Source: Shewanella sp. (GTDB lineage Bacteria > Pseudomonadota > Gammaproteobacteria > Enterobacterales > Shewanellaceae). Taken from it: a stretch of DNA of 64,000 nt. Shown here piece after piece: positions 10,001 through 18,529 of this stretch (position 1 is the first letter of the stretch; each line of letters opens with the position of its first letter). The position numbers and the translations under genes are program-made. The stretch is from NCBI RefSeq assembly GCF_013214165.1, contig NZ_JABSSM010000019.1, positions 1 through 64,000 of the forward strand, written 5' to 3'. The notes beneath the pieces are model-generated. The model did not search any database and was not told where the DNA came from. It was given only the letters and a program-made list of their open reading frames with translations.

Positions 10001-10931
10001 TGAGTTGATCCGCCACATCACGGATCTCACGCTCACCGTTCATGAAGATCAAAATATCACCGGGCCCTTCGGCAACCAGTTCATCGACAGCTTCGAATAT
10101 GCCTTCGGTGAGGTCCAGATCTTCTCCCGCATCACGCAGCAAGGGACGATAGCGAGTCTCAACCTCATAGGTACGCCCCGAGACTTGAATAATGGGGGCA
10201 TCGTTGAAATGTTTGGAAAATTTATCCAGATCTATGGTCGCCGAGGTGATGATCACCTTCAAATCCGGGCGCTTCTTTAATACATTCTTGAGATAACCTA
10301 AGATGAAATCGATATTCAGGCTTCGCTCATGGGCCTCATCTATTATGATGGTGTCGTACTGGTCGAGAAACTTATCATGGGTCAGCTCAGCCAGCAAGAT
10401 ACCGTCGGTCATCAACTTGATATAAGAATCTTGATTGATGGCATCGGCAAAGCGAACTTTAAAACCGACCACCTCACCGAGTGGACTATTGAGTTCATCG
10501 GCGATACGACTGGCAACACTCCGCGCCGCGAGTCGCCTAGGTTGAGTATGGGCTATGAGACCACGGCAACCTAAACCTAACTCCAGACATATTTTTGGCA
10601 GCTGAGTCGTCTTACCCGAGCCGGTTTCACCCGCTATGATGACCACTTGATTGCCGGCAATCGCCCTGGCAATCTCATCTCGCTTCTGAGAAATAGGCAG
10701 GCTTTCGGGATAGGTGATCTCGGGACGATCTCGGCGACGCCGCTCAACCTTTTCGAATGCAGCAACGGCCTGAGCTTCGAGCTGGTCCAGATTAGCCCGC
10801 TTCTTATCCGAATCAGCCTCGTTATTGAGCCTGAAGAGACGACGCCTGATCTTCGAGGCATCGGCCTGATAGCAGAGTTTTAGATAATTGTTTGATAGCG
10901 GATGTGGTTGCGAACTCAAGTCAGATCCCAT
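7044..10931 (-). CDS. hrpA: ATP-dependent RNA helicase HrpA
   Basis: Large DEAH-box RNA helicase, linked in E. coli to mRNA processing and rescue of stalled ribosomes. About 1295 aa, as expected for the family. Motif I GETGSGKTTQ lies near residue 100, then the DEAH box in IIIDEAHERSLN (about 200), SAT (about 233) and the motif VI QRQGRCGR (about 395). After these come the helicase-associated domain and the long C-terminal DUF3418-type region. The ATG at 10931 is preferred; a TTG four codons upstream is an alternative start. It is monocistronic with its own terminator. Confidence 0.95.
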   Translation of the reverse strand: MGSDLSSQPHPLSNNYLKLCYQADASKIRRRLFRLNNEADSDKKRANLDQLEAQAVAAFEKVERRRRDRPEITYPESLPISQKRDEIARAIAGNQVVIIAGETGSGKTTQLPKICLELGLGCRGLIAHTQPRRLAARSVASRIADELNSPLGEVVGFKVRFADAINQDSYIKLMTDGILLAELTHDKFLDQYDTIIIDEAHERSLNIDFILGYLKNVLKKRPDLKVIITSATIDLDKFSKHFNDAPIIQVSGRTYEVETRYRPLLRDAGEDLDLTEGIFEAVDELVAEGPGDILIFMNGEREIRDVADQLNRRQYRDTEILPLYARLSYGEQSKVFKSHIGRRIVLATNVAETSLTVPGIRYVIDPGTARISRYSYRTKVQRLPIESISQASANQRQGRCGRVAAGICIRLFSEDDFNNRPEFTDPEILRTNLASVILKMLSVGLGDIEAFPFLQPPDPRYIRDGFLLLEELEAVKKSQGRLALTTLGKQLAHIPVDPRLARMVIAANTNGCLHEALVITSALSIQDPRERPMDKKQAADEVHKKHSDKDSDFVSFVNLWDHLKQQQKSLSSSQFRKQCKKEFLAYMRVREWQDLYAQMRQAVHDLKWRLNSEPADYELLHKSLLTGLLSHVGFKDKDNEYLGARNRKFFVFPGSPLARKGPKWIMAAELTETSRLFARCCAKIQPEWIEPLAEHLVKKNYLEPHFEAKQGSVVALENQILYGLTIVNRRKTQYGPVNPLEAREIFIRSALADGELRTNEAFFIKNRNLLKEVENLEHKSRRRDILVDEQVLVDFYEPRIPEGIYNAPKFFSWWKAERNKTPDLLDFEREQLMQRGDDHISALDFPDFWHQANLKLCLSYHFEPAAEDDGVAVHIPVALLNQIEDVDFDWQVPGLREEKCIALIRALPKSLRRNFVPAPDYANACMQAMKPFEMSFIDAMCKQLLRMSGVRVSIDDFDLSQLPKHLLMNFKVEDDNGKLVAQARDIEQLKASLQGQVTQAIRKVADSGIEKTDLTQWSFGDLPQAFKQKKGNFEVKAFPALVDDKSSVSIKLFDDENEAIRSHQLGLQRLLLINIPSPVKHLQQTLPNKAKLAMYFNPFGQVQILLDDILSASVQQLLDEKGLDVRCESDFEQAKDWVRQELNPTAAKIALRVEEILTLYQKVKKRLKGKISLDIAFAMSDIKTQLDKLVFKGFVEACGWQRLPDMVRYLKAVDNRLDKLPVDPNRDRLHMHSIANVQQELEGQLAKVPRSAATPESLLEARWMIEEYRVSCFAQILGTAYPISEKRILNQIKQN

Positions 10932-11296
10932 TACTCGGAGCAAAAAAGCGATCCTAGCAAGTAACGATTCTTATTGGTACGGAAACTTAACCAAACGTCT
11001 AATAAACCAGCAAGACTCAGGTTTAAATGCAGGTAAAATAATGAAATGAAAATTTGCGGCTATTTTAGGTGTCACTGTCGGTCAGATTCTCCCTGGGATA
11101 GTCCCGATAAATGCCATATTATCCCAGTCTCTCGCTCAAAGAGCCTCACAGTGTGAAACTTCGCCCTGAAACCTAAGCCCACAGCCGCATCTACAGCGGA
11201 TTATTCATCTCTGTGATTAAAGTATCAATGTGTCAGTGTGATCACAATTTAAGCTTACTGGCAGGAGCGTCTTCAGCCGCGAAGACCTTGCTAACG
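10932..11296. other. intergenic stretch upstream of hrpA, no gene seen
   Basis: Contains the presumed hrpA promoter region and AT-rich DNA. Short ORFs here, such as a Cys-rich 36-codon frame beginning near 11046, have no convincing ribosome site or family, so none is called. Confidence 0.6.
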
Positions 11297-11440
11297 TCGT
11301 TTAATCACGATTAATCACGATTAATCACGCCACCCACAAAACCGATTAATCACGCCGTTTAATCAGGCCGTTTAATCAGGCCGTTTAATCAGGCCACCCA
11401 CAATAAATCCGCCGTTTAATCAGGCCACCCACAATAAATC
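11297..11440. repeat. tandem repeat array 3' of the RAYT transposase
   Basis: Imperfect short repeats built from TTAATCACG (9-10 bp), CCGTTTAATCAGG (13 bp, four copies) and a longer unit ending CCACCCACAATAAATC (two copies). The array lies about 190 bp downstream of the transposase stop. Its ATCACGCCA core recurs in the repeat on the other side of the transposase (12684-12753), suggesting that both belong to the same element. Confidence 0.8.
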
Positions 11441-11630
11441 AACAACATAACGCTGCAATAACGAGCTTTCAGTTCAACGTACAGAAAGCTCAGTGATTAC
11501 CGATATAACTGCAACTTCTGTCCATTACCATCGTCGAACTGGGAATTTCTAGCTAAAATATCGATTTTCAGGCAAGGCTGGTGAACTCAAGCTGTTTAAG
11601 TAGAAATAATTGTAAAGGAGGGAAAATCAG

Positions 11631-12632
11631 CTAATGACTATCTTGAAAAGCACCGCAGCCATCTTCCAGGTACTTGCAGCACTTAGCAAAATGACGACGT
11701 CTTTTCTGTAGATGGTCGCAGTAATTTGTAAGCTCTTGGGTTGTCCCAACAGGGCCATGAAATATTTTACCAAAGTCAGAGGTCATCTTTATCCAGTTAC
11801 CTGGTGATATATTCAACCTGTTGAGTATCTTAGACGAACTGGTAGAAATACTCCCACGCTTGTCATCACGGATTATCCTGCCGGTTTCATCAACAAGTTC
11901 AAGATAATCTTTCAGAACAAAATTGATTCCTTTAGATTGATTGAGTCGCTCATCCCCAATAAAGGGCAATAGCTTTGCCGGCTGTTGGTCTTTTAAAGCT
12001 GCTTTTACTCTCATTTTAAGGCTAGTGTAGTCTGAGGTTTCTGGTGTTTTAGCCATCTTTGCGCGTATGGGATTGAGTTCTACATATGCCATACAAGCCA
12101 GCACTGCCACTTCATCGAGTAACGCTTGGCTTTTGAACCGCCCTTCCCAGAAATGCCCAGTGCAGTTATCCTCTTTATTCGCCCTCCTCGCGATTGGCTC
12201 ATTGAGACAGCGCATAAACCAACTGATGTCACTTAATCGGCTTCTGTATTGAGCAATTGAATGTCTTAGCTGAGATAGGTTTTGCTCTGCAACTAATTCA
12301 CCTTTAGCAAACCTTTGGGTTAAGTCCGTTCCTTTAAACAGTTGGTGCCAATGCTCTACCACCTCTCTATCTGTCCAGCTATTTACTTGAAAAATGTCAA
12401 TTTTAAGTACCACATGCAGATGATTCGACATCACTGCATATGCTACTACATCTATTGAAAATATCCCACCCAGCTTAAGTAACTGATTTTCTACCCAGTT
12501 TCGTCTGTGATTATAGTTTTTCCCTGTGAACTTATCCTCTCCAAAGAGGAAGGCTCTTCTAGTTACCCGGCTACAGCAATGGTACCAAGATGTGTCTTCG
12601 ATACTGACTTGAGTTCTTCTTGGGCGTGGCAT
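11631..12632 (-). mobile_element. REP-associated tyrosine transposase (RAYT, Y1/HUH family)
   Basis: A 333-aa Y1-type single-strand transposase. The N-terminus MPRPRRTQVSIEDTSWYHCC is typical of the REP-associated/IS200-like group. The HUH metal site is in AYAVMSNHLHVVLKID (about residues 66-81), and the catalytic Tyr should be in the region near LACMAYVELNPIRA. RAYTs are domesticated IS200/IS605 relatives linked to spread of short palindromic repeats. The ORF is intact and flanked on both sides by tandem repeats. A broken second copy lies at 16083-16312. Confidence 0.9.
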
Positions 12633-12683
12633 CGCTAACTCCTACTTTAAACCCATATCTAAAGCTTAGTAGGTGGTTAAACA

Positions 12684-12753
12684 TCACGCCATTAACTATG
12701 GCTGTCTCTATTTTTCTGTCACGCCATTAACTATGGCTGTCTCTATTTTTTTT
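12684..12753. repeat. 35-bp direct tandem repeat 5' of the RAYT transposase
   Basis: Two adjacent copies of a 35-bp unit starting TCACGCCATTAACTATGG and ending CTCTATTTTTCTG, with a partial third copy (TCTCTATTTTTC) after it. They share the ATCACGCCA core with the array on the other side of the transposase, fitting a RAYT-associated sequence. Confidence 0.8.
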
Positions 12754-12800
12754 GTCTCTATTTTTCTTACTATTTTTCTTAAAAATGTATTTGTTAATAA

Positions 12801-12828
12801 TAAAAACACCACGTCAAGCGTGGTGTTT
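12801..12828 (-). terminator. terminator of the M16 protease gene
   Basis: A 10-bp perfect stem (AAACACCACG / CGTGGTGTTT, loop TCAAG) followed on the minus strand by a TTTTTATT tract, 63 bp beyond the protease stop. Confidence 0.8.
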
Positions 12829-12890
12829 AATAAAGTATCTGAAGGTCAGTGGGTTCAACCCTAACTATGGTTAGGGCTTATTTGAACTCC

Positions 12891-15779
12891 TTATTTAAAA
12901 ACCTTGTCAACGGCAATAACTTCAACATTCTTCGCCGGTAGCGTTAACTTGTAGCTTTCGATAATTTTATCGGTGGCTAAAAGCTCTGCGGGCTTGTCAC
13001 TGTTATAGGTTAACGGTGATGCTTGTTCAGACAATAAGCGTTGCTTCATATCTTCACCATCGGCTGATATGAAAACATAATGAATATCATCAGTTTGTAA
13101 GTTTTCCTTAATAACACGGTTGACATCGGCTAACGTTAGTTTGGCAAACTGATCACGTACATATTTTACAAACTCTTCTGTTTGATAAAACTCACTATCA
13201 AGTGCGTAGCCTAACTGCTGGTCTTGGCTAGCAACTAATTGCGGCGCATAGTTAGTTAAATAATTACGTGTCGACTGAAAGTCTTTTTCGCTCATGCCAT
13301 TTTCAATCAGTTTATCCAACTCATATAAAGCGGCACGTGTAGCAAAATGCGCATCATTATTTGAACGTAAAGGACGTAACCAAACTTGGAAAATCTGACT
13401 TGAACGGCCTAAGTTTGCGTCAGGCTTAGTTTGGTACATACCACGCGGGAAGTATTCAATATAAGAATAATCGCCATAGTTCATACCACGCGCTTGACGT
13501 ATTTGTTGATACAAGTAGCTGTTAGAACTACGATGTTCACCAAAATATGAACGAACTAACCAAAGTGCTGCCCAATCTTTGTCATTGCGAATAATATCGA
13601 TTGGGAAACCAAAAGAAACAGCGGTAGATTGTGCATTCTTTTCAATAATTGTCGCATGACGGCCTTTTAAAGTCGGCGCTTTGGCAATCGTTAAGCGCTT
13701 TTCATCACCAACAGGCAACGCCGTTAAGTCGGTCATTAATTGTGCTTTTAACGCACTCGGCATAGCGCCAGTGATACCCAAGTGTAATTTAGCTTGCGTA
13801 AGTTGAGTGCTGTAAAAATCCTTAACATCTTCAATGGTGATCGCTGCTAAGTCAGATAAATCACCACTATTGAAGTTTTCATAAGCATGGCCCTTATAAA
13901 GCTCACTATAAAGCACCTCTTTACCTAACTCCTCATCATTAGAAGATTTAAGCCCTGATTTAATGTCATCAATTAACTCTTTCTTCAGACGCTTAAAATC
14001 GTCTTCACGCCAACCCGGGTTCAATAATTGATCACTGATAAGTTGATACCACTGCGTCGCATTGTCTCTGTGAACACGACCGGTAAATGACATCATTTCT
14101 TTATCAAGCTGAGACGAAAACTGTCCCGCTAAAGGATATAAACCTTGCTGAATGTCTTTATAACTACGCGTTTGTGAACCACCTTGGGTTAACATGCGCG
14201 CGGTCATTGCCGCCACGCCCTTTTTCCCTGCAGGATCTGCTGCGGCACCGGTATAAAACAGGAAATTAACATCAATCAACGGCGAATCATTAGTCTTGTC
14301 TAATACCGAAAACAGCGGAGCGCTAGGATGAGCCTTTTTCATCTCGATTTTTGCCACAGCAGCGTTTAAGTCAACTTCTTGTGTAAAACCAGCAATTTGA
14401 TCTAATGCTGATAACGTGACTGTTGTACGGTTTTCATCAATAAAATATTGATTGGCGATATCTTTGATATCTTCAGCTGAAATACTGTCAAAGCTGTTAT
14501 ATAGGTGGTTAATTGTTTCTGGATCACGATCAAAGTGCATATAACCGGCTAGTGTTGCCGCTATAGACTCTGAAGAGTCTAAGCTATTGACAAAACTATA
14601 TTTTAAATTAGATTTTAAGTTATCAAGTTTTTCTGCAGAAACAAGCTCGGTACGTGCTTGTGCATAGGTACTATTCACCGCATCACGGACAATCGCTAAA
14701 TCATTTTCTTCATTCACTTTGATAAATACGTGACGTAAGCCCGCATCTTTAGTTTCAGGATTGTAGTTAAACATTTGGCTCGCCAACTGCTTATCTACCA
14801 CTAGCTCTTGATACAATGCTGAGTTTTCTGAAAAATATAATTCAGAAATTAAATCTAAAGCAGCGCGATCTTTTTCCTTCAGTTGCCAATCAGAGCCTTT
14901 ATAAGAAACTAATAACCAATGACCTGGTAAACCATCAAACTTTTCATGAACATACTTCGCGGCTTCTTGCTTTGGCTCTTGCGCGATTTCATTAACAAAA
15001 TCACCTTTTTTCCAACTGCCCCAATGCTTTTCTACCAGCGCCATTGTTGCTTGTGGATCCACATCACCAACAATCACTAAAGAAACATATTCTGGCTTAT
15101 AAAACTGTTCGAAGAATTTTTTACCATAAGCAATTTGCTCAGGCATTGCCTCTACATCTTCAAAGAAGCCCATTGTGGTATGTTTATAGGTATGAGTATC
15201 AAATGCTTCTTTTCGCACAGCCGCTAATAGCTTCCGAATTGGGCTAGCATTGTTTTTTAAGTATTCGCCTTTTACCGTTAACGCTTCAGTTTTGAACTGT
15301 GCATCGGTATATTTTAGGTTTTTAAAATGATCCGCTTGAATCTCTAATACTTTATCTAAATGAGTTTTAGAAAAATCTAAGTGATAATTGGTGTAATCAT
15401 TGGTCGTGTAAGCACCATTGTCAACACCGGCATTTTTAAATAATTCTGAATAAACATCTTGTGGATATTTATCAGAGCCTTTAAACATCATATGTTCAAA
15501 AAAATGCGCAAAGCCGGTTCTACCTGCTTCATCTTCATCACGAGAGCCAACTGACACAGGAATTTGTACTGAAACAAGATCTGGATAGTCTGTTTTCACC
15601 ACTAATACTCGTAAACCATTAGCTAACTCTTTAAATAAATACTTTTGGCTAAAGACTTTATTGGCACTATTTTCGGCTGACTGCTGTGACGCGCCATTGC
15701 TAGAGTCAGCAGTGGTTGCCGTGCAGGCGGATAACGTTAAACTTGCAGCGATCACCGCCGCTAAGTATTTCATTTTCAT
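12891..15779 (-). CDS. M16-family zinc protease, lipoprotein
   Basis: A 962-aa insulinase/pitrilysin-type peptidase. A lipoprotein signal is visible (LTLSAC, lipidated Cys about residue 19), which predicts a periplasmic membrane-anchored enzyme. The inverted zinc motif HFFEH is at residues 92-96 in AHFFEHMMFKGSDKY, with the third-ligand Glu region about 70-80 residues later. The second half (from about residue 510) is the usual inactive M16 repeat, with the substrate-binding GMNYGDYSY segment. Likely role is periplasmic peptide degradation. By eye it is more AT-rich than hrpA or tamB, so a different origin is possible. Confidence 0.92.
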   Translation of the reverse strand: MKMKYLAAVIAASLTLSACTATTADSSNGASQQSAENSANKVFSQKYLFKELANGLRVLVVKTDYPDLVSVQIPVSVGSRDEDEAGRTGFAHFFEHMMFKGSDKYPQDVYSELFKNAGVDNGAYTTNDYTNYHLDFSKTHLDKVLEIQADHFKNLKYTDAQFKTEALTVKGEYLKNNASPIRKLLAAVRKEAFDTHTYKHTTMGFFEDVEAMPEQIAYGKKFFEQFYKPEYVSLVIVGDVDPQATMALVEKHWGSWKKGDFVNEIAQEPKQEAAKYVHEKFDGLPGHWLLVSYKGSDWQLKEKDRAALDLISELYFSENSALYQELVVDKQLASQMFNYNPETKDAGLRHVFIKVNEENDLAIVRDAVNSTYAQARTELVSAEKLDNLKSNLKYSFVNSLDSSESIAATLAGYMHFDRDPETINHLYNSFDSISAEDIKDIANQYFIDENRTTVTLSALDQIAGFTQEVDLNAAVAKIEMKKAHPSAPLFSVLDKTNDSPLIDVNFLFYTGAAADPAGKKGVAAMTARMLTQGGSQTRSYKDIQQGLYPLAGQFSSQLDKEMMSFTGRVHRDNATQWYQLISDQLLNPGWREDDFKRLKKELIDDIKSGLKSSNDEELGKEVLYSELYKGHAYENFNSGDLSDLAAITIEDVKDFYSTQLTQAKLHLGITGAMPSALKAQLMTDLTALPVGDEKRLTIAKAPTLKGRHATIIEKNAQSTAVSFGFPIDIIRNDKDWAALWLVRSYFGEHRSSNSYLYQQIRQARGMNYGDYSYIEYFPRGMYQTKPDANLGRSSQIFQVWLRPLRSNNDAHFATRAALYELDKLIENGMSEKDFQSTRNYLTNYAPQLVASQDQQLGYALDSEFYQTEEFVKYVRDQFAKLTLADVNRVIKENLQTDDIHYVFISADGEDMKQRLLSEQASPLTYNSDKPAELLATDKIIESYKLTLPAKNVEVIAVDKVFK

Positions 15780-15939
15780 CTTATATCCCTATATAATTAT
15801 CACTGTATCTTATGCAACTCTGCGAAGTTTTTCATTAGTTTTTCTTAGATTCCAAGGATAACCGAACACTTTGTGTATAAAAATGATAGTCAGTTACTTA
15901 TAAGCTTCTGATCCTCACACAATCCGCCAAGGTAACCTA

Positions 15940-16075
15940 ATGGTAAACCAGTATAAACAACTGCCACTCAAAGAAAGCGTCCGAATTGAAGTATTATGTA
16001 AACTCTGTTTTCAGCGAGAGCAATGGCAGGAGAACAGTAACCAAGACATCCGTTATATTCTAAGGAAGATAGCCT
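15940..16075 (+). pseudogene. IS30-family transposase N-terminal remnant
   Basis: A frame beginning MVNQYKQLPLKESVRIEVL, then CKLCFQREQ, matches in form the start of IS30 transposases (YKQLTLEERYQIEALLKLGF, then SQREIA). After the first 30 codons the resemblance fades, and no DDE domain follows. The DNA next to it is a RAYT remnant on the other strand, so this is a fragment left by insertion and decay. The reading is based on pattern memory only. Confidence 0.5.
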
Positions 16076-16082
16076 GTGCCAT

Positions 16083-16312
16083 CGATGACAGTTGGCGGCT
16101 CCTTGCCGGCGCTTGCGGTCAAGATGCTCAAATACGCTATCAATTTTTGGATGTTGCCCATAGGCCCTTTGAAAATCTTGGTAAACTCTGTGGTCAGTTA
16201 TATCCCGTTTTCTTGCGGGATATTAAGTCTATTTAAGATATTAGCCGACTCTCGACTCATAGAGCCTCGCTTGTCACCTATGACGATGCGCCCTGTATCA
16301 TCAACAAGGGGG
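16083..16312 (-). pseudogene. C-terminal remnant of a second RAYT transposase
   Basis: Minus-strand translation gives PLVDDTGRIVIGDKRGSMS, then SANILNRLNIPQENGI and a stop, then LTTEFTKIFKGPMGN. This lines up with the C-terminal third of the intact transposase at 11631-12632 (LVDETGRIIRDDKRGSIS, KILNRLNISPGN, DFGKIFHGPVG). After an in-frame TAA and one frameshift it continues as FEHLDRKRRQ. The HUH domain is missing. The remnant abuts the stop of the YCII gene. Confidence 0.85.
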
Positions 16313-16318
16313 TCTGCG

Positions 16319-16609
16319 TTATTTCGTTAAGACATTTTCATAATCTTGGGAAGCCATTACAGGAATAAATTCGGTAATTGAATAGGTTACAGCTCCACTT
16401 TTAACGAATGGGTCTGAGTTTAAAACTTGCTTAAGCTCATGTTCACTCGCATGCTGTGAAATAAGTATCCCCCCAGTTCGAGGTACCTTTCTTCCACCAA
16501 ACATCAACTTGTTTGATTTATATTCTTGTTCAAGATAACTCTTATGCTTATCAGTTAGTTCCGGTGTGATTTTTGCCATGTCTGTAAAACTCATATCTAC
16601 TAGGTACAT
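16319..16609 (-). CDS. YCII-related domain protein
   Basis: A 96-aa protein of the YciI-like ferredoxin-fold family. The segments MYLVDMSFTDMAKITPELTDK, GGRKVPRTGGILISQHAS and NSDPFVKSGAVTYSITEFIP fit the family layout. Members are small cytoplasmic proteins, sometimes dehalogenase- or muconolactone-isomerase-like; the substrate is unknown. It diverges from the HxlR regulator with an 88-bp gap holding both promoters, so regulation by HxlR is likely. Its last codons touch the RAYT remnant, so the natural 3' end may have been altered slightly. Confidence 0.8.
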   Translation of the reverse strand: MYLVDMSFTDMAKITPELTDKHKSYLEQEYKSNKLMFGGRKVPRTGGILISQHASEHELKQVLNSDPFVKSGAVTYSITEFIPVMASQDYENVLTK

Positions 16610-16697
16610 ATTATTCTCGCTTTTTAAATAGATTAATATAATATCGCTACTTATTTCGTAGCGACTATACCGCTACTTTTTTAGAAGCGCAACATTT

Positions 16698-17027
16698 ATG
16701 ACAACACCATTACCTAGACAATTAGTAAGAGGATCGAGTTCGGGTGTAGCTATCATGGCTGTTTTTGATCTGCTAGGTCGAAAGTGGAATATGAGAATCA
16801 TGTGGGAACTTAACTCCTCTTCTTTAAGTTTTAGAGGATTACAAGAACGATGTGACGGTATGTCTCCTTCGGTTTTAAACACTAGGATTAAGCAATTGAC
16901 TGCGGCTGAATTGGTTTTTACGACATCAGAGGGCTATAAACTAACAGAGTTAGGATTATCCTTAATGAATACACTGAATCCTTTGAGGGAATGGGCTGCG
17001 GAATGGGAAGATAAAGTTGCAAAGTAG
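16698..17027 (+). CDS. HxlR-family transcriptional regulator
   Basis: A 109-aa winged-helix regulator of the HxlR type. Family features are the FDLLGRKWNMRIMWEL opening of the helix, the FRGLQERCDGMSPSVLNTRI recognition region and the wing around TTSEGYKLTELG. Such proteins respond to aldehydes, quinones or oxidants and usually control a divergent neighbour, here the YCII gene. The signal is unknown. Immediately after its stop there is an attC-like hairpin. Confidence 0.88.
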   Translation: MTTPLPRQLVRGSSSGVAIMAVFDLLGRKWNMRIMWELNSSSLSFRGLQERCDGMSPSVLNTRIKQLTAAELVFTTSEGYKLTELGLSLMNTLNPLREWAAEWEDKVAK

Positions 17028-17126
17028 CCTAACGCCCATTTAATAGTGAGCCAAGTGCTGGCGGGCGATTTGCTGTGCAAATGGCATGACAGCCTTGGTG
17101 AGTCTGAATTCAGCAGTTTGTTAGCT
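17027..17126. other. attC-like imperfect hairpin after the HxlR gene
   Basis: It begins GCCTAAC (RYYYAAC) overlapping the HxlR stop and ends GTTAGCT (GTTRRRY except one base), 100 bp apart. The central part folds on itself (CCAAG...CTTGG, GCTG...CAGC, ATTTGC-TGT-GCAAAT). This is the geometry of an integron cassette recombination site, though pairing just inside the outer boxes is poor. The recombinase stub at 17764 gives weak support. Confidence 0.35.
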
Positions 17127-17142
17127 TTACTTACTAACTGGA

Positions 17143-17412
17143 TCAAAAATCAAGTTGAACTTTTAACCCTAACTGCTTTACTGGCTTTCCATCAGCTATC
17201 TTTGGGTTGTATTTCCATTTAGATAAAGCTCTTACCGCCGCGTCATCAAAAATACCTTCTGGCTGAGACTTAATTACTTGTATATTTTCAGTCTTTCCTT
17301 TGCTATCTACATCATATTGAAGTTGGACATAACCCGACTTCGCAGAGCTATGCGTATTTCCACAACCAAAAACGAATATACAGGTAAATAAAACTAAGAT
17401 TAGATTCTTCAC
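17143..17412 (-). CDS. small lipoprotein with TonB C-terminal domain
   Basis: An 89-aa protein with a lipoprotein signal (FVFGC, lipidated Cys near residue 17) followed directly by a TonB-type C-terminal fold: YVQLQYDVDSKGKTENIQVI, then FDDAAVRALSKWKYNPKI, then VQLDF. It lacks the transmembrane anchor and Pro-rich linker of a true TonB, so it is not expected to energise transport. Such short forms occur as periplasmic lipoproteins of unknown role. It lies in a region of mobile remnants. Confidence 0.75.
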   Translation of the reverse strand: MKNLILVLFTCIFVFGCGNTHSSAKSGYVQLQYDVDSKGKTENIQVIKSQPEGIFDDAAVRALSKWKYNPKIADGKPVKQLGLKVQLDF

Positions 17413-17763
17413 GATATCCCTTTTGTAAAGCTAACAGCTTATTGATTAGCAGTAGGATAACGTTCCTGTCTGCTTATTAATTTTTTGCCAGTTTATCACC
17501 GCTAAGTCGCTGTTGTAAATCGATTATTTATATAACCCACAGATGGTATACCGTAAATAATCAGCTAAAAAAGATGTGTGGATGTTTACGAGGTCTGCAT
17601 AACGCTTTTACAACATTGTAACCTATTGATAAGATTTGATTAATATTTTCACATTCGTGTCATCGATGCGTCAACTCAGCGATTTATGCATCTTTTTTAT
17701 AGCAATTATCTCAACCCCAGTTATACCCTTGTATAAACACAGTAAACTAATGGGGTGACGACT
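17413..17763. other. AT-rich intergenic stretch, no gene seen
   Basis: No ORF with a usable start and ribosome site was found. It separates the TonB-like lipoprotein from the recombinase stub. Confidence 0.6.
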
Positions 17764-17901
17764 ATGGAGAAGTTAACATTTCTGGAGGCTATACGGAGCG
17801 AGATCAGGGTACGTCATTACAGCTATCAAACAGATAAGTCCTACCTCTATTGGAATTCCCATATGCAAATAATTTATCGAGCCACCCTGCATAAAATGTG
17901 A
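17764..17901 (+). pseudogene. N-terminal stub of a tyrosine recombinase (integron-integrase-like)
   Basis: Translation reads MEKLTFLEAIRSEIRVRHYS, then YQTDKSYLYWNSHMQ, and stops after 45 codons. The LR-x-RHYS-x-x-T-x-x-SYLYW pattern is the SAM-like N-terminal domain of integron integrases and related XerC-type recombinases. The catalytic R-H-x-x-R-Y domain is absent, and the sequence diverges where I-K-x-F-I would be expected. A dead remnant; it cannot be typed further. Confidence 0.7.
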
Positions 17902-18046
17902 ACGCGGCTGTGACCTTCGACAGCAGGGAACTGGCATTTAAACATGGACGTTGTTTGAAATCGCAGAGGCTATAGGGACCCTTCCGTCAATAGAGAGGGC
18001 GCCGCGTCACAGAAGTGTTTACATATTAGGGTCGTTCATTCACATC

Positions 18047-18215
18047 CATGTGAGCACGACATTGGTGCATCCTGCACGGCACCGCCGCAGGCTATAAATT
18101 ACCATGAAGCAGAAATTATAAACACACTCGCCAATACCCACTCAGCCAGAAGCTAAATCTGAAAATGTAACCAAGCTTCATTCGAAGAATCACCAAAGGG
18201 CTGGATTCCCGCCCA
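18047..18215. repeat. long dispersed repeat, copy 1
   Basis: Starts CATGTGAGCACGACATTGGTG, includes CCTGCACGGCACC and ACCCACTCAGCCAGAAGCTA, and ends after CTTCATTCGAAGAATCACC. The same ordered blocks recur at 18634-18854. No coding function is seen. Confidence 0.85.
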
Positions 18216-18220
18216 CAAGC

Positions 18221-18350
18221 ATTGCGGGAAAGACCAGTATTGAATTGCAGAAAGACGAATGTTGAATTGCGGGAAAGACCAGTATTGAATTGCAGTAAAG
18301 ACGAATGTTGAATAGCAGAAAGGCGAATATTAAATTCCGAGAAAAACGAG
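18221..18350. repeat. 22-23 bp tandem repeat, about 5.5 units
   Basis: Units of the form ATTGC-GGAAAGACCAGTATTGA alternate with ATTGCAGAAAGACGAATGTTGA, giving a 45-bp higher-order dimer, then decay into a final unit near 18325-18350. The array lies between the two copies of the long repeat. Confidence 0.85.
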
Positions 18351-18529
18351 CCCTAGACAAGCTATCGACAATTAGCAAAGTTAAATCGAAGAAACCAACT
18401 GCATACTCTTTGCTTGTAAGAACAGGTGTAGATGCGGCTGCGAGCTTCCAAAAAAGGGACTTTTTGGCAGAGCTTCCATGGACGGACTTGCAGCGTCTCG
18501 TAGAAGTATCTGCATGAAAGGTCATTCAC

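Noticed and set aside
11297-11440. CRISPR array
   Set aside because: Repeats are 9-30 bp, directly adjacent and imperfect, with no unique spacers and no cas genes.
15940-16236. 98-aa plus-strand ORF taken as a whole gene
   Set aside because: Its second half is the antisense of a RAYT remnant; only the first part has a family-like (IS30) pattern.
17143-17412. True TonB energy transducer
   Set aside because: Lacks the transmembrane anchor and Pro-rich spacer; only a lipoprotein signal and the C-terminal fold are present.
18305-18517. 70-aa plus-strand ORF (TAYSLLVRTGVDAAASF...)
   Set aside because: Starts inside a tandem repeat, has no clear ribosome site and no recognised family; not strong enough to call.
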